A DNA stretch of 64,000 nucleotides from positions 23,304,562 to 23,368,561 of the forward strand of contig OX388347.1 in NCBI GenBank assembly GCA_947579665.1, read 5' to 3'. Position 1 is the stretch's first letter, and each line of letters starts with the position of its first letter. Origin of the DNA: Sympetrum striolatum. Lineage: Eukaryota; Arthropoda; Insecta; Odonata; Libellulidae. The notes under the pieces were generated by a model. That model did not search any database, was not told the origin of the DNA, and saw only the letters and a list, made by a program, of their open reading frames with translations. The position numbers were made by a program, and so were the translations under genes. This document shows positions 37,771 to 49,900 of the stretch, one piece after another.

Positions 37771-40700
37771 ATTATCTCTTTGCTTCTAGGTTTTCATTCT
37801 TGCGATGGCGACTGCGATACGTGGTTTAATTAATTTGAAATGTTAAAAATCAATTTAAGACCGGAAATGAGTTTTCGAACAGAAAATATTCTCGAGTAAC
37901 GTTCATAAATAAATGCATAATAATATCCCACGAGTTTGATGCAGCTAATTATACATTAGATAGTAACCCCGAGTGGACGTGAACGTAGGTCAAGATTTCG
38001 ATATGAAAACTGCGTTTTTCATAGCAGCACGAAACCAGATTACCCAGCAAAATTATGAGTTCATTTCTTCAATTTACGCCCTCCGCTTTCTCTCTATATT
38101 TTATTTTTCGAGAATATTCACTTTTCCTCGGGGGAATATCATTTCCCGGAAAATATTTCCCCAATTATGCCTTTGAGATCCCCAATCGGAAATCCCTTAC
38201 ACCGAACCATTTTGGAGGCAATAAAATGCCGGGTTGAACTGCAATTTTAAGTTCGGAAGATATCAGTAAAATACGAGGCGAGGGCTAGATTCGCGACGGA
38301 GATACGGCGGGGGAAACTTCGCACGCCGCTTGAGACATCATAGATGCGTGCTCTTTCATGTGCGTGCGATCATACGTGGCCCCAAATGTGGTATTTCTCG
38401 GAAGGGAAGGGACCGGTTTCCGACAAATTTTTGCTTAATGTTCCTCCTCTCGTAAGCCATCTGTGCACCTGGATTTCGAGCGGAAAAATCGATTAAAAAG
38501 TGCATGCGGATTACTTCTTTTTGTAGCCATTAAAAGCGTGAGAGAGCAACATATATTAAGCGGGGAAGGCTTTCGATAAGGACGACGACAGGGCCGAACG
38601 CCGCGAGGGACCGTCGAAACGGTTTATCAACGGAGTTCGGTCCTGATTTTTAAATTAACGTTTTCCTTGTGGCTCTAGGGGCAGACCTTGGCACCAGCTG
38701 ATACCACCGAATTCCCCATAAAGAGGTCTGGAGTGAATTTATTGAGTCGTACCCGAAATACCGAGATGATAATGAAACGGGAGCTGGAACAAAATACGTG
38801 AGAAAGGATGAACGACTAATTGACAAGCAAATGGGGTCCCTGAAAACCAACTGATTCAATCGATTTTATTTGTTTCCCTAAAGTGGTAGTCTCACAATAT
38901 AGAGTAATACTTATGGATTTCAGTGACGTTTTTTCTCGTAAGACTTTTCTTCTTTTAAATTTTCATAAATTATTTCTAATAGAAATCGTTTATTACATAG
39001 ATTTCGTTAATGATTTCCTGAAATACCACTGGGAGATTAGATTGTTGTGGATATTACCATTATCGCCGTGGTAATACATGCTCTGAAATACATTTTGAAG
39101 AAATCTCTTATAGCTCCTTCTAAACATTTAATAGAGAGGAATTCATTTTATTGATTTCACTTTATAAATTAAGCTATTAAACTGAACAAATAACCCTTGT
39201 TTCGTAACTTTTTGCAATGGAATAATTTCCCCAAGTTGCGCCCTCAACTATTTCACTCATTCTAATGACTTCCACGGTCACCTGTGGATTCAAGACTTCG
39301 CATAATTTTATATAAAAGAGGTTTTCATGATCTAATATTTGTAAGTAGTTGCTAAAGGATCCTAGATAAACAATATCAGGAAACGAGTCTTACGAGCATA
39401 CATGCGATGCAAAATGGATTATTTCTGCTTTTGCGTAAAAGATGAATTCGAGACATTTACAAAAATTACCTTAACCAATTTTCACTTAAAATAAATTCGC
39501 TTGCACCAGCTATTTCAATATGATTTTAATTTTGAAATCCTACTTGCTTCTGAATCGATCGAAGAGTTTATTAGTATCTGTGCAAAATAGAACTATGAAC
39601 AGCTGAGACAGGAGGGATGCAATATTCCTAAGGTAAGATAAGTATACTGCGCTGAATCAGTATAATGACTTGAGACGATCTACTGGGTAGAGATTTCCAT
39701 GAATGCTGCACGTAATTTTGTTTTCTGAAATATGTCACGCAATATTGATTCAATTCCTAAGCTATGAAACAATAGAAATTTATTGTAAGAAATCTATTTA
39801 TTACTTAGTCTTCAAAATAGATTACTTGACAACTAGGAGAAAAATATCCTAAAGATATTCATTTCTTCATACACCTACATCCCAATAAATCAATAGATGG
39901 GATTTACGGTAGCTGCCGATGGTATCCCGGATTGCTGTGGCTCCAGCGGACGGAGAGACCGTCCAAACCCTGAGGGCATCCACCTGCCCCTGATTCTGCG
40001 ATCCCAACGGAAGATTCGGAATGCGAGGTGGACTATTATTCGCATCCATCTTTAGCTGCCGAGGGAGAATTTGTGAGATAAAAATCCAATACGCTACATG
40101 CGTTGAATGAGAAAGTAATAGTCGGGTTGGCGATGGAAATGAAAGGGGAAATGGGACTAGCAGTAGCCAAAGGGGATATCCAAGGGCCACTTTCATCTCG
40201 GCTCTATCTCGGTAAGTACGGATGGAGGAGACGCTCAGTAATCTCGGAAAACATTAATGCCTTTGTAAACAGGTATCAAATGGTTAATGCTCGCCTAAAA
40301 GGCTCAGAACTCGCGACGAAGCCAAAAAGATTCTCACCGTAAATAAAAGAATTTTCGCCACTATAATTTTCTGAGCGTATAAGTATTCTTTACAGAAGTG
40401 AATGTGGCATAAATTTCTGCTATCGATCGTGATTGCTCTGGAAAAGGAAGCAAAATATTCGGAAAAGCAATTTGAGGAGGACTTCCTTGGGGTAAACCGA
40501 CAAGGAACCTATAACTTTTTATTATGTTGAAACTGATATGATCGTGAGATCTTCAAGAGATGTTTGCGCGCATAAACCTGTTTTCTGAAGATCCTGCTAA
40601 TTTCGATTAAAATGGTCGTAAATTTCCCTTCTGTTTGTGACCCGACCGCATTCCATGTTAATATTACTGAAATTTAAGGAATTTTCGAAAACAATCGACG

Positions 40701-41104
40701 TTGAGTCTAGTTTAAGAGTGTAAATATATTTATCTAACGACTGCTTCAAGATTGTGTAAATATATTAATAAAATAAGAAAATGTTGCACTAGATCATTTT
40801 TCTTACTATTTTGCTGGAAAAAACAGGCAAAAACCAAAGAATTTAGAAAACTAATTTTTCGTTGGTTACACCTTCGTTTTTTTCGGTAATTTTAAAATCA
40901 TAAGCCTTTTTAAGAACAATATAGTGAAAATTTGGTTTCATCTCATAGGATAAATTAGAAAAAATCCAATTGCGCACAATTACTGATTTTGCTTTGGTTA
41001 CAACGTAATCGAATTAAAGTATTACTATAAAGTTTCCCTTAGCGCCACCTTCATAAGATATATACATAAAGATTTAAATCGTGGAGGATAAAATACGATC
41101 TCCG
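37771..41104. other. Stretch without supported genes
   Basis: A GC-richer island at about 38.2-38.7 kb carries no convincing frame. The frames at 39867-40196 (minus) and 40103-40342 (plus) overlap. The rest is AT-rich. Nothing recognised. Confidence 0.5.
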
Positions 41105-41431
41105 TCAGTAGTAGTAAACCGGAGTTCCTCGTATTCCTTCTTTAAGTGCGAAAGGTATTTTCTTTACATAACACCTATTTCCTACGGTATCCAAGCGAAC
41201 TTTCCGTGAATCAGCCCATAGAAATGCTACAATATATGCGGTGCCTGCACCTGCTTCTCTATCCCTATTTGCAGCAGCATCGCCCTTAGGAACGCCTACA
41301 TATCTCGGCGGCTCTTCTAAGCGATATTTCCATCGGAACCATAAAAAAGCGATACGCCGTTGCTCCGCGTAGGATCGCGTAAAATGCCTTATATACCTAA
41401 GCGTAAAAGCAATTTGCGCCGGGCATATTTG
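41105..41431 (-). CDS. Weak candidate coding stretch, no start codon
   Basis: On the minus strand 108 codons are open between two stops (TGA upstream at 41432-41434, TGA end at 41105-41107) with no ATG in frame. The peptide is arginine-rich and includes RYVGVPKGDAAANRDREAG, then TAYIVAFLWADSRKVRLD and GNRCYVKKIPFALKEG. It is more protein-like in residue mix than other frames nearby and lies in a GC-richer patch. I recognise no family and found no clear splice pair, so it may be a spliced exon, the relic of a mobile element or chance. Confidence 0.18.
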   Translation of the reverse strand, partial: QICPAQIAFTLRYIRHFTRSYAEQRRIAFLWFRWKYRLEEPPRYVGVPKGDAAANRDREAGAGTAYIVAFLWADSRKVRLDTVGNRCYVKKIPFALKEGIRGTPVYYY

Positions 41432-41434
41432 TCA

Positions 41435-44400
41435 AAGCAAGTAACAGGTTAGACTCATAAAGCACTTAGCAGGGATGAGGGCAATGGGAAGCACGCCTTT
41501 GAAAAGTCTCATGACAAAGCTGATTCGCTTAGTCAGAAGGAATAAAAGGGCGCGTCTCGCCAACTGGCTTATTTCGTGATTGATTGCCACTCTTGGGAGC
41601 CCAGTTCTAAAGCAATCCGATATTTCTTAGTTGACCAAAGGGTTAGGGAGGAATAAAGGTGTCGTACAAGAGGGGAATATCACGCGGCTTCTTTAGCGAT
41701 GACTTAGCCCTTTTCGGTGAAAGAAATCACTCTCGTTAAACGTCTTCCAGAGATCTCCGCCGACACCTCAACTCACACGGACAAGAGACATGACGTGCGA
41801 AAGATAGACATACATCGCGACCAATTTTAACAGGATAAAATAGCGCGATTATTCTAGTGGCATGTAATTCTGTATTTGCTCTACTGACTCCATATTTCTT
41901 CTCATTCATCAGTGGATCCTGCACGAGTCAAAGCAGTAGTTACTATTTTCTCTAATAAATACACGTATAAGGAAAATTATTGAGAAATGATTCGAAATTC
42001 GGTAATGGTAGAATCCTTCGAGATAAATGTTGTTTTTATGTTTGTAGTTACCATCAAATTCCTTTCCTTAATTTATTTTCGAATGCCATTACTCCGCCAA
42101 ATTGCCATTCAAACAATGCTGATCAACACCTGATAAACTCCGAGCTGTCTTCGCATCTCTTCTTAAAGGAAGAACAAAGGGAATCCGGCAAAAGTAATCT
42201 GCTTTATTCGCTCCGCTGCATACCTCTGAATACAAAAAATTCATGCGAGAGCAATAGAAGTATATTTCCATTTCCAGTCCATTTTAAAAAATTGAAGATT
42301 GTCTTATGGAGGATACATTAATCGTACGAATGAATCGTGTTTGTAGGATAAATAATCTATAGAAAACTATTACTATGAAATGCATTTGTAGGTAAAATTT
42401 GGAAATTTGAAAGGTATTGGAAATATCATTGGAATGCATTATTTTTCAAACGTTTCAAGTCTAAGGATTTATAAACGATGAAAAGCAAATTTTATTAAAG
42501 TAGCTCTTATGTTAGATTACAAACATTAGACGTGTAAACAAGTTATAAAACCTCAAAGAAGATGTAGTAGTAAGAAATATAGTGTAAAAATTAAATGAGC
42601 CGTTCCATTTACAGATGAAATAGGTTTTCCGATGTAAAGCGATTACAAAAAGTGGATATTAATTCGGGAAACACTGTTGTCTGATTTTTTGGTGAATATG
42701 TATTAACGCGAATGACGTTTGATTTTCCGGATTTCGATTACGATATCTTCATAAGTTTTCGTGTAAATTTTTATCTTAATCACAGAACACATAAACCAAA
42801 TAATGCGAGTTAAAGTAGCTTAAAGTGCCCTACTTGATCGATTTTTTTAACAAATTTAACCGACAATGTGAAATAATGAGAGCCAGAAAAACATTGCGAT
42901 CTTTTCGAAAGAAATGAAAGCTAAACAAACTTTCTCTTACACCGCTCGCCGCAGAAAAAGAGGCGCAAACACGGCAATGAGAATTATCTCAATTAGCGCC
43001 CCACAGCGCGTCTAATAAATTTCTTCATCCGAGTCGTCCTTCGAGAGGCCGTCCGAAATGGACATTTTCGTCGTCAGGAGTTACCTAAGCTCTTTCGCTG
43101 GTTGATTTCACGGCGTTGACTCCCTCCGAAAGGGACGCTTCCTCCTCATGTAAATCCTTGACGTCTAAACCAATTCAGGAATCGTCGTCCAAGTAATCGG
43201 GTCACGTATTTCCGACGTCCGACAAGCAAACCCATCGTCGGCGAGGGAGGCGAGGCTTAACATATGGGGGAGCCGATACTCGTTTGGACGGCGCGATTTC
43301 TCTCCGCCCATATGAGAAGGCTGTTTAAAGACCTCCCATCGTTTCTTTCAAAACGTTTGTTCGTCAATACGCACGCTGCACAGGAGTAACTACCCCGTCC
43401 GGAGACGCTCACGGAATTATAAGGGCCGCGATGGCATTTTTACGATGCTCGAGTTGATTTTATGCGATATAACATAGACGTATACTACTACTCCGCTCAG
43501 ATAATCGTGTTCATTTTCCTCTGCTGTTAACCTCATTCCGAGGAATTTAGTTGGTTGCATTTATATATATTTCATTACTACATTCGTAGAACTTTTCAAA
43601 CGACATAGGAGACAGAGGTGGAATTCACCTTTCAGGAAGACGAGAAGTGTTTTGAAAAACTTATGCCAATTAAATTGAGCGCTTGCTTCTAAAAATTCAT
43701 TTCTCTTTCTCGTATATATAGTTCAACATTTAATGTTTTATTTATTTATTTAATACTCTCTCGATAAAAATATCTTTTCACTTAATAATAATTCACCTAT
43801 TTTATCTTTCTTTGATTAACCTCCATAATGGTTCTTAAGTTGCTTTGATATGGAAAGGTTTTCACAATTAAATGCGTACTTTTACTCGATATTGAATGAG
43901 GACGAAAAAAGATTGCAATAGGTTTATAAACGTTGATTGGAGCGGTAAATTTATATGAGATGACTAAATTGGGAGCAAGGGAATAAAATACATCTAAATT
44001 ATGGGAAAGTTTAGAAAGTGTTTGACATGAAAGTTGTAGATAGTGATAGAAATATTAAGAAAATGCCACTAAGTACGGATATGATTTCCCGAGAAATACA
44101 AATGATAAATCCGGTATGACGCAAATCGACAATGATTCATCACAGCCTTTCGGAAAGATAACTTTTACTAACCATTGGTTTGAGTTATACTCTTTAGAGG
44201 TAATAAAATTTGAAATGTAAATAAAAGAAAACGCAAATTCATATTTATGTTCTCCATTTTTGAGTAATTCTGTCACCACAAAAAATTGAAATAATACTCA
44301 TTTTCAAAGTCGAACGTTAATAACGCCTTCGAGGTAATTGACCGCTCTCTATTGAAACAATATCCTATCTATATACCTTTTCCAAGGGTCTTCCCTAAAC

Positions 44401-46802
44401 AAAAAAGACTCAAATAGAAGGTTATCAAAGCATACGTCGTTCAAATATCCATGAACATTTTGACGAGAGGACAACCGATATGCCTATAGATGCTCTTGAG
44501 TGACGAATAAAAATTCACGAGGGGTAATTCACTTCCCTGCGTTGTCCCGCGCCTTGTGAGTCGTCTCCACATATGTGGAATCCCTAACTAAGCTTATTCC
44601 TGATTCACCAAAGTCTCTTGAAATGAGAGGGAGATATTTCCAAATAGAGTCTCTCCCTTTTCTCAGTTCTGCATCCCATCGCAGTCTTTCCTCCTAAATT
44701 TGATGTGTATCAGCGGAATCATCCTTCTGTGCACATGGTGAAAGCATCTGTGGCGTTGTTTAGTGCAGACTTTTGGGAGGGAGCAGTGGCATACCATTTA
44801 TATGCGCGTCACTTCCGAATTCACTTCGCGGTCTCTCACTCCTTAGAGGGAGCCATGGTGATGCCTTTTCCATCCGCATTCATACATATATTTATTCTTC
44901 ACTCTTTTGAAAACACCCTCCGCTGGTATGCACGAGACCGAGTTCGGATCAGTCAACAAGATTTGGCTCTCTGGAGTTAAGGAAGACTGATTTCATTTTA
45001 ATAAGAGCTATCTATTATGGTGTTTTCGATATTTTAAAATGGCCCCACCATATCAAAATATTCATGACAAAGAATACCTATCCGGAATCACTAATGCCGA
45101 AGATTCTATTTTTAAATATTAGGCAGTTATAGTTTAATCACTGAAAAAGGATTTTTCGAAACTAAGACATTTATCTATGCGAAAATATTTCTTAAATAAA
45201 AATTCATGATGATAAAATTTAGAAGCGTTATTAATTGAAATAATAGTAGCATCTCCGCAAATATTTAGGTATATATAATTAAATTTGAATTTAATTTCTC
45301 TTAAAATTGAATTTGAATTACTCTTAAAATTTGAATTACCAAATCATCCGTATGATTGCAGCCACGCAATGTCACTAAGAACGACATACTGTGTAATAAG
45401 GATGTTATTAGCAGAGAGTATTCTTAAAAATACCATATATGATAAAAACAACAATGGTTTTTGCAAAATGTGTTTCCCAAACCCGTATGAAAAAACAACT
45501 ATTTGTCGAGTTTCTATGAAGGCCGCTGCAGGATGATCTTCCTGTACTACATACTAGGGTTAGTTAAACTAGTAGCTACAATCCAGGATTGTATTACTAT
45601 GTTTACGGGAGACTGCCAATTCTAAAAGATCCTAAGTAAATCCGAACATTTTGTTAAGGGACATTTTATACGATGAATCTTCGAACGTTGCCTGGATAGT
45701 TCCTGATGAACCATTAAATGAAGAAGAAAACAACCTAAACTTACTTGAAAAATTTAGAGATAACACACTCCACGCAGATTTAGTGGTTAACATGTGCCTA
45801 CGAGGTCACATTAGCCAATCAGTAAAACAATTCAAGTAATGCTAATCGATTAAACAATCCGCATCTCCGCGAAAGTTATTTTCGTGGCAAGGCGAGGCAA
45901 GACGAGAATGTGCATATTATACACATTTCAACAGGTACAAAATTGATGCATACGTTATGGATATCCGTATCAAGAGGATTCATACGCCATATTATACTGT
46001 TTAAAGCCTTTTGGAAAAACTGACAGAAGAAGTAGAAAGCATAGGATTTTTAAGGGTTGTCATAGGTTGTTTAAGCCTTGTCATTTCTCCGCGATTAGAG
46101 AACGAAGCGATACCGTTTTAGCGATATCCTGCGCATTATGACGGCACGAGAATCGTGTGACTCAAGCCATCACTCGATACTTTTTCCCTCGAATCGAGCG
46201 GATCCGTGCAAAGATGGCAAAAATGTCGGCGATCGAGAAGCGTAATTGCAATGGAGGGAGCTTAATGGTGGCGATTCCCTTTCTCAGAAAAAATCCTTAT
46301 CTCGATCATTAAATCTAGAGCCCGAGCAGTACATTAACCATATTGAGGTACGTTCTTTATCGTGAAATCGAAAGTGGAGTAAAGAAGTTCGAATAGTGAA
46401 CTCGAGAGGCGTAACACAATAACAAACACATTTTCCACCGGGTTTTCCACTCGCTTCGACGAACAGCGTTGATTCATTCCTCGAGCATACATTTATTTAT
46501 ATATTTATCAAGATTCTCTATTGCAATAAGTTTCGATGCATCATACAGCTGTATTGATAATGCCGTTATAATTGACGGTTTAAAATTAAGGTTTACAAAA
46601 TTAGGGATTCACGATTTTTATAGATTTAGAAATTCCGTATCAGAAGATAAGTATATTTCTGAAAATATTGATACTTGTACTCTAAAATAGCTAATAAGGA
46701 TCAATCAATGCACGACGAAATCAATTATTGATATCTAGATTATAACTGATGGCATATTATAGTGCTTATTGTTGTCTCTTGTATATATATGTGTGTCACT
46801 TT
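41435..46802. other. Stretch without supported genes
   Basis: GC-richer at about 41.5-41.9, 43.0-43.45 and 46.1-46.45 kb, otherwise AT-rich. A short tandem array of TTGAATTTRAATT-type units lies at about 45275-45340. Two plus-strand frames (45285-45536 and 45651-45839) are near each other; the second has an acidic, protein-like stretch (PDEPLNEEENNLNLLEKF) but no ATG, recognisable domain or clear splice sites. No RNA genes or transposon ends were identified. Confidence 0.5.
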
Positions 46803-46900
46803 TTGTATTCTCTGCCAGAGGATGACTAGACCTTAGTCGAAACTGGTCGCACAATAAATTTACTGTGGAACTAAGACAAAGTGTTCTTTTCCTTACCTAC
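46803..46900 (+). repeat. Retroelement end with hammerhead-like fold
   Basis: Around 46814-46850 the order is GC, CAGAGGA (46816-46822), T, a perfect 5-bp hairpin (GACTA 46824-46828 with TAGTC 46834-46838), GAAAC (46839-46843), TG, GTC (46846-46848), GC. This follows a type I hammerhead ribozyme: core box, helix II, GAAA, minimal helix III and a GUC cleavage triplet. Outer pairing GC/GC and TATT (46806-46809) with AATA (46853-46856) could form helix I. Departures are A for U at core position 4 and one extra T before helix II. Penelope-like elements are known to carry minimal hammerheads, so such an element's terminal repeat is the likely source. The right boundary is approximate. Confidence 0.45.
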
Positions 46901-49900
46901 GTGATGACAAATCATTAAAGTCTCATTTTTATTTGATATTGTGATTTTAAATCTAAAAGAATATTTCGAATTTTTATATTTCTAAAGACTTTAATAAATA
47001 AAATGGTGTTCAACGCTGCTCATAAAGAGCAAATTTCAGTAATAACAAAAATCCAATATTCCATATAAATAAGCGACATCTAACTCATATGAGATACACA
47101 CCGGTAGTAAGAATTCCGTGAAGTGAACCGTTATCATAATTCTCGCATGAAATATTTCAAACTGTTATAACCGCGATGAAGATCAAGAATTTGAGACTAT
47201 TAATCCAATACCGCTAATGGCGCAATTACGCGAGTGCTATGGTATGCGACGAGGGTCTGCAAAAGACAATTTCACACTCCAACATTTCACTGCCGCCGAG
47301 TGCATATGCTCGCGAAACATCTCGCTGCATAAAAATAGCTGTCTGCAAACATCGCGTGGAATATTTTCCCCCAGTGGCTCTCGTATCACATACGAAAAAA
47401 AAACTCCGCAAAACATTTTTCGCACGCGCAAAGAAATAGTCTCCGAATATGCATTAAAAAATCCAATAGAATAAAGTTCCTCCGACGCTAGTTAGAGGAG
47501 AAATTTCCTTCGTTGCCTGAGATCGTTATTACTTGCCTCCTACTTAAATCATTTACGCTTTGTGCATTCAGAATTCAATCCCTGGATAAAGAGCATCACA
47601 TTATGTATTTAGGGATGTAAAAATACATTCATCCCTTTATAGGGAAAAAGCACGCGCTAGTTCAAAATTGAATGGAGGAAAGCGAAAGATATTTTGATGA
47701 CTGCGAAATAAAAGTGACGTTGAAATGATCGGACGATTGAGTTAATCAAGGAAGTTTGCCGCAGGAATGTGCGAAGGGAATGGATGATTCGAGGAGGGAG
47801 AAAGAGAGCCGAAGGTTGCAGTTAAGTTATTGTCGAGGAATTGGCGTGCTAAATTACGCGGATGAGACTGGGGTAATCATAAGAGATGACACAGGTGCTT
47901 TCTCTTCCATTTTAACGGGAGTCGACTTTCCTTAGAAGGCGCCTGAAAGGCACCCCCTTTCGCCCTTCCTCGCTTTACGGATTAGGGCTTGGATATGCAG
48001 CCATTTACTTTCCCAAATAAAGCGATCTTTCCGCTAAGGGATTCCCTCCTTCTTTCACTTCTCCGCTCCATGCAAAGTCCATTCCTGCCGAGAGGATTTT
48101 CTCCGTCTGGACCAATTTCGAGAGGCGTTTGACGGATCCGCAGCTACCGGAAGATTAGGTAATTTATTGTCCGCGTGTGGGAATTCGGACGGCGCGTGCC
48201 ACTTTGGAGCCGCTGTCCATCTTTGGCGCTGGGAGAACTGTTCCAGAGACGGAAGTTTGTCGCATGCAGATGCGTACGTGAGGAACGGTAATTGGATTTC
48301 AAATCGCGGAAGCGGTTGATGTCTCGCGAACACCCCATAAACAACACGAGGAAAGTCCTTTATCTTATTCAATATTTCCGAGAACATTAATATTTTAACC
48401 GAGATCGCGGATTTATCATCATTAGTCTTTTACTTATGACGTCTGTATGATTATATGTTAAACTGAGATTCGCACATCTTCCTGCATTCTGATAATCTTT
48501 TCAAATATGATTACTCCGCTCATTCTTCCTAAGCTCATTTATCATTCGAGGACTTTCCTTTCAGAATGAATTTTTATGCTGAAGCTCTTGATTTACAAAA
48601 CCCCACACCATGATGAGATCATTTTTACTATTTCTTTTCTGCAGTTTATATTTCCTTGTTTTCTAATTCATTTAAATAATCAGAATAATTAGCTCGCCCT
48701 CGTACATAATTTTCTAATGAACTTGTTCATTATTTAGGAGAATTGTGGAGGTTTGACGACATAGTAAACATTAAACTTTTCCTTGAACTTGAAATGTTTG
48801 ATGCAATTCAGATCAAAGGTAACGCGGAAAACGGGTGTATCCGAAATACGGCAATCGGTATATGAAGCAAGTATCGAGTTCTTCACGTGACTGCTGTCTG
48901 TTATTTTAAGGACTTTACTCCCTGCGGAAGTCTGTTCGTTACGTTGCAGAGTCGATCGGGTACTTTTTTTCACTATGCATTTCTTTTCTCAGTTATTTAA
49001 ACGGAAGCTCTCTTCAGTACCTCCACGGATAACGAATAATCCTGCTAACGTACAATCAACTTGAAAAAAGAGTACTGGGAAGGGGCACTGAGGAAGTTTT
49101 TAACGAAGATATTGCATAGTTTACGGCGAAAAAATTCATAGAATATTTACCCAAATAAAAATTTCGCTGACGAAGGCTCTGATCTATGAAGGTTATTATC
49201 CAACAGTTTATATCCGTAATCCAAGGTATACGTAATTTTGAATTTCTGTAGCATTTCGTTCCTGATCCATTAGTATGATTTCTCAATTCTATGCCAGGAA
49301 ACTAACCGACGATACAGGAAAAGGAAGCAGAATTTCATTTCTGCGACTCCTATCTGATGATCATGACTAGCAACCCCCACGAACTTTCGCTACGATACGA
49401 CAAGGGTCGCACCGAATGCAATCCATACTGCATTCGAAAATGCATCTCCCCTCAAATGAGCGCCATACTGCAACCGTTCCGCGGAATAAAAATAAAATGC
49501 AAATCTAGGTATCAGTCGTGCAGCACAGCCAGACTGGCTCCGATCCCCCGACGTTTAATTTTTTCCTCCACAGCCAATCGACTCCATAATCGCGAGATCA
49601 TCTCTCGATCGAAAGCGCCCAGACATAAAAAAGCCATGTGGAAAAAGGGGAAAATGCACGGCATATCCTGAGGTCTGAATGTACATGACCCGGCATCGAA
49701 TCCCCGGAGGAAGGCAGCGCCACTCTGCGGCCTTTTGTGGAAATTTACGCTGTCCTGGGCTACGGTGGCGCCGTCGCGGAAGGAGCGGCGGATGGCCGAG
49801 ACTCCACGGAGAAGAGAGATGGGGTTGAGAGAGGGTGGGATGGATGCAGCATAGAAAAGGGAGGCGGCGGAGTGACGTCTTCATTTGTTGACGCTAAGAA

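Noticed and set aside
45651..45839. Protein-like acidic frame
   Set aside because: No ATG, no clear splice sites, no recognised family; kept only as a note in the spacer entry.
49680..49745. tRNA-like boxes on the minus strand (GCAGAGTGG, GGATTCGATGCC)
   Set aside because: B-box-like word is shifted from consensus and the fold fails; may be an old repeat but not supported.
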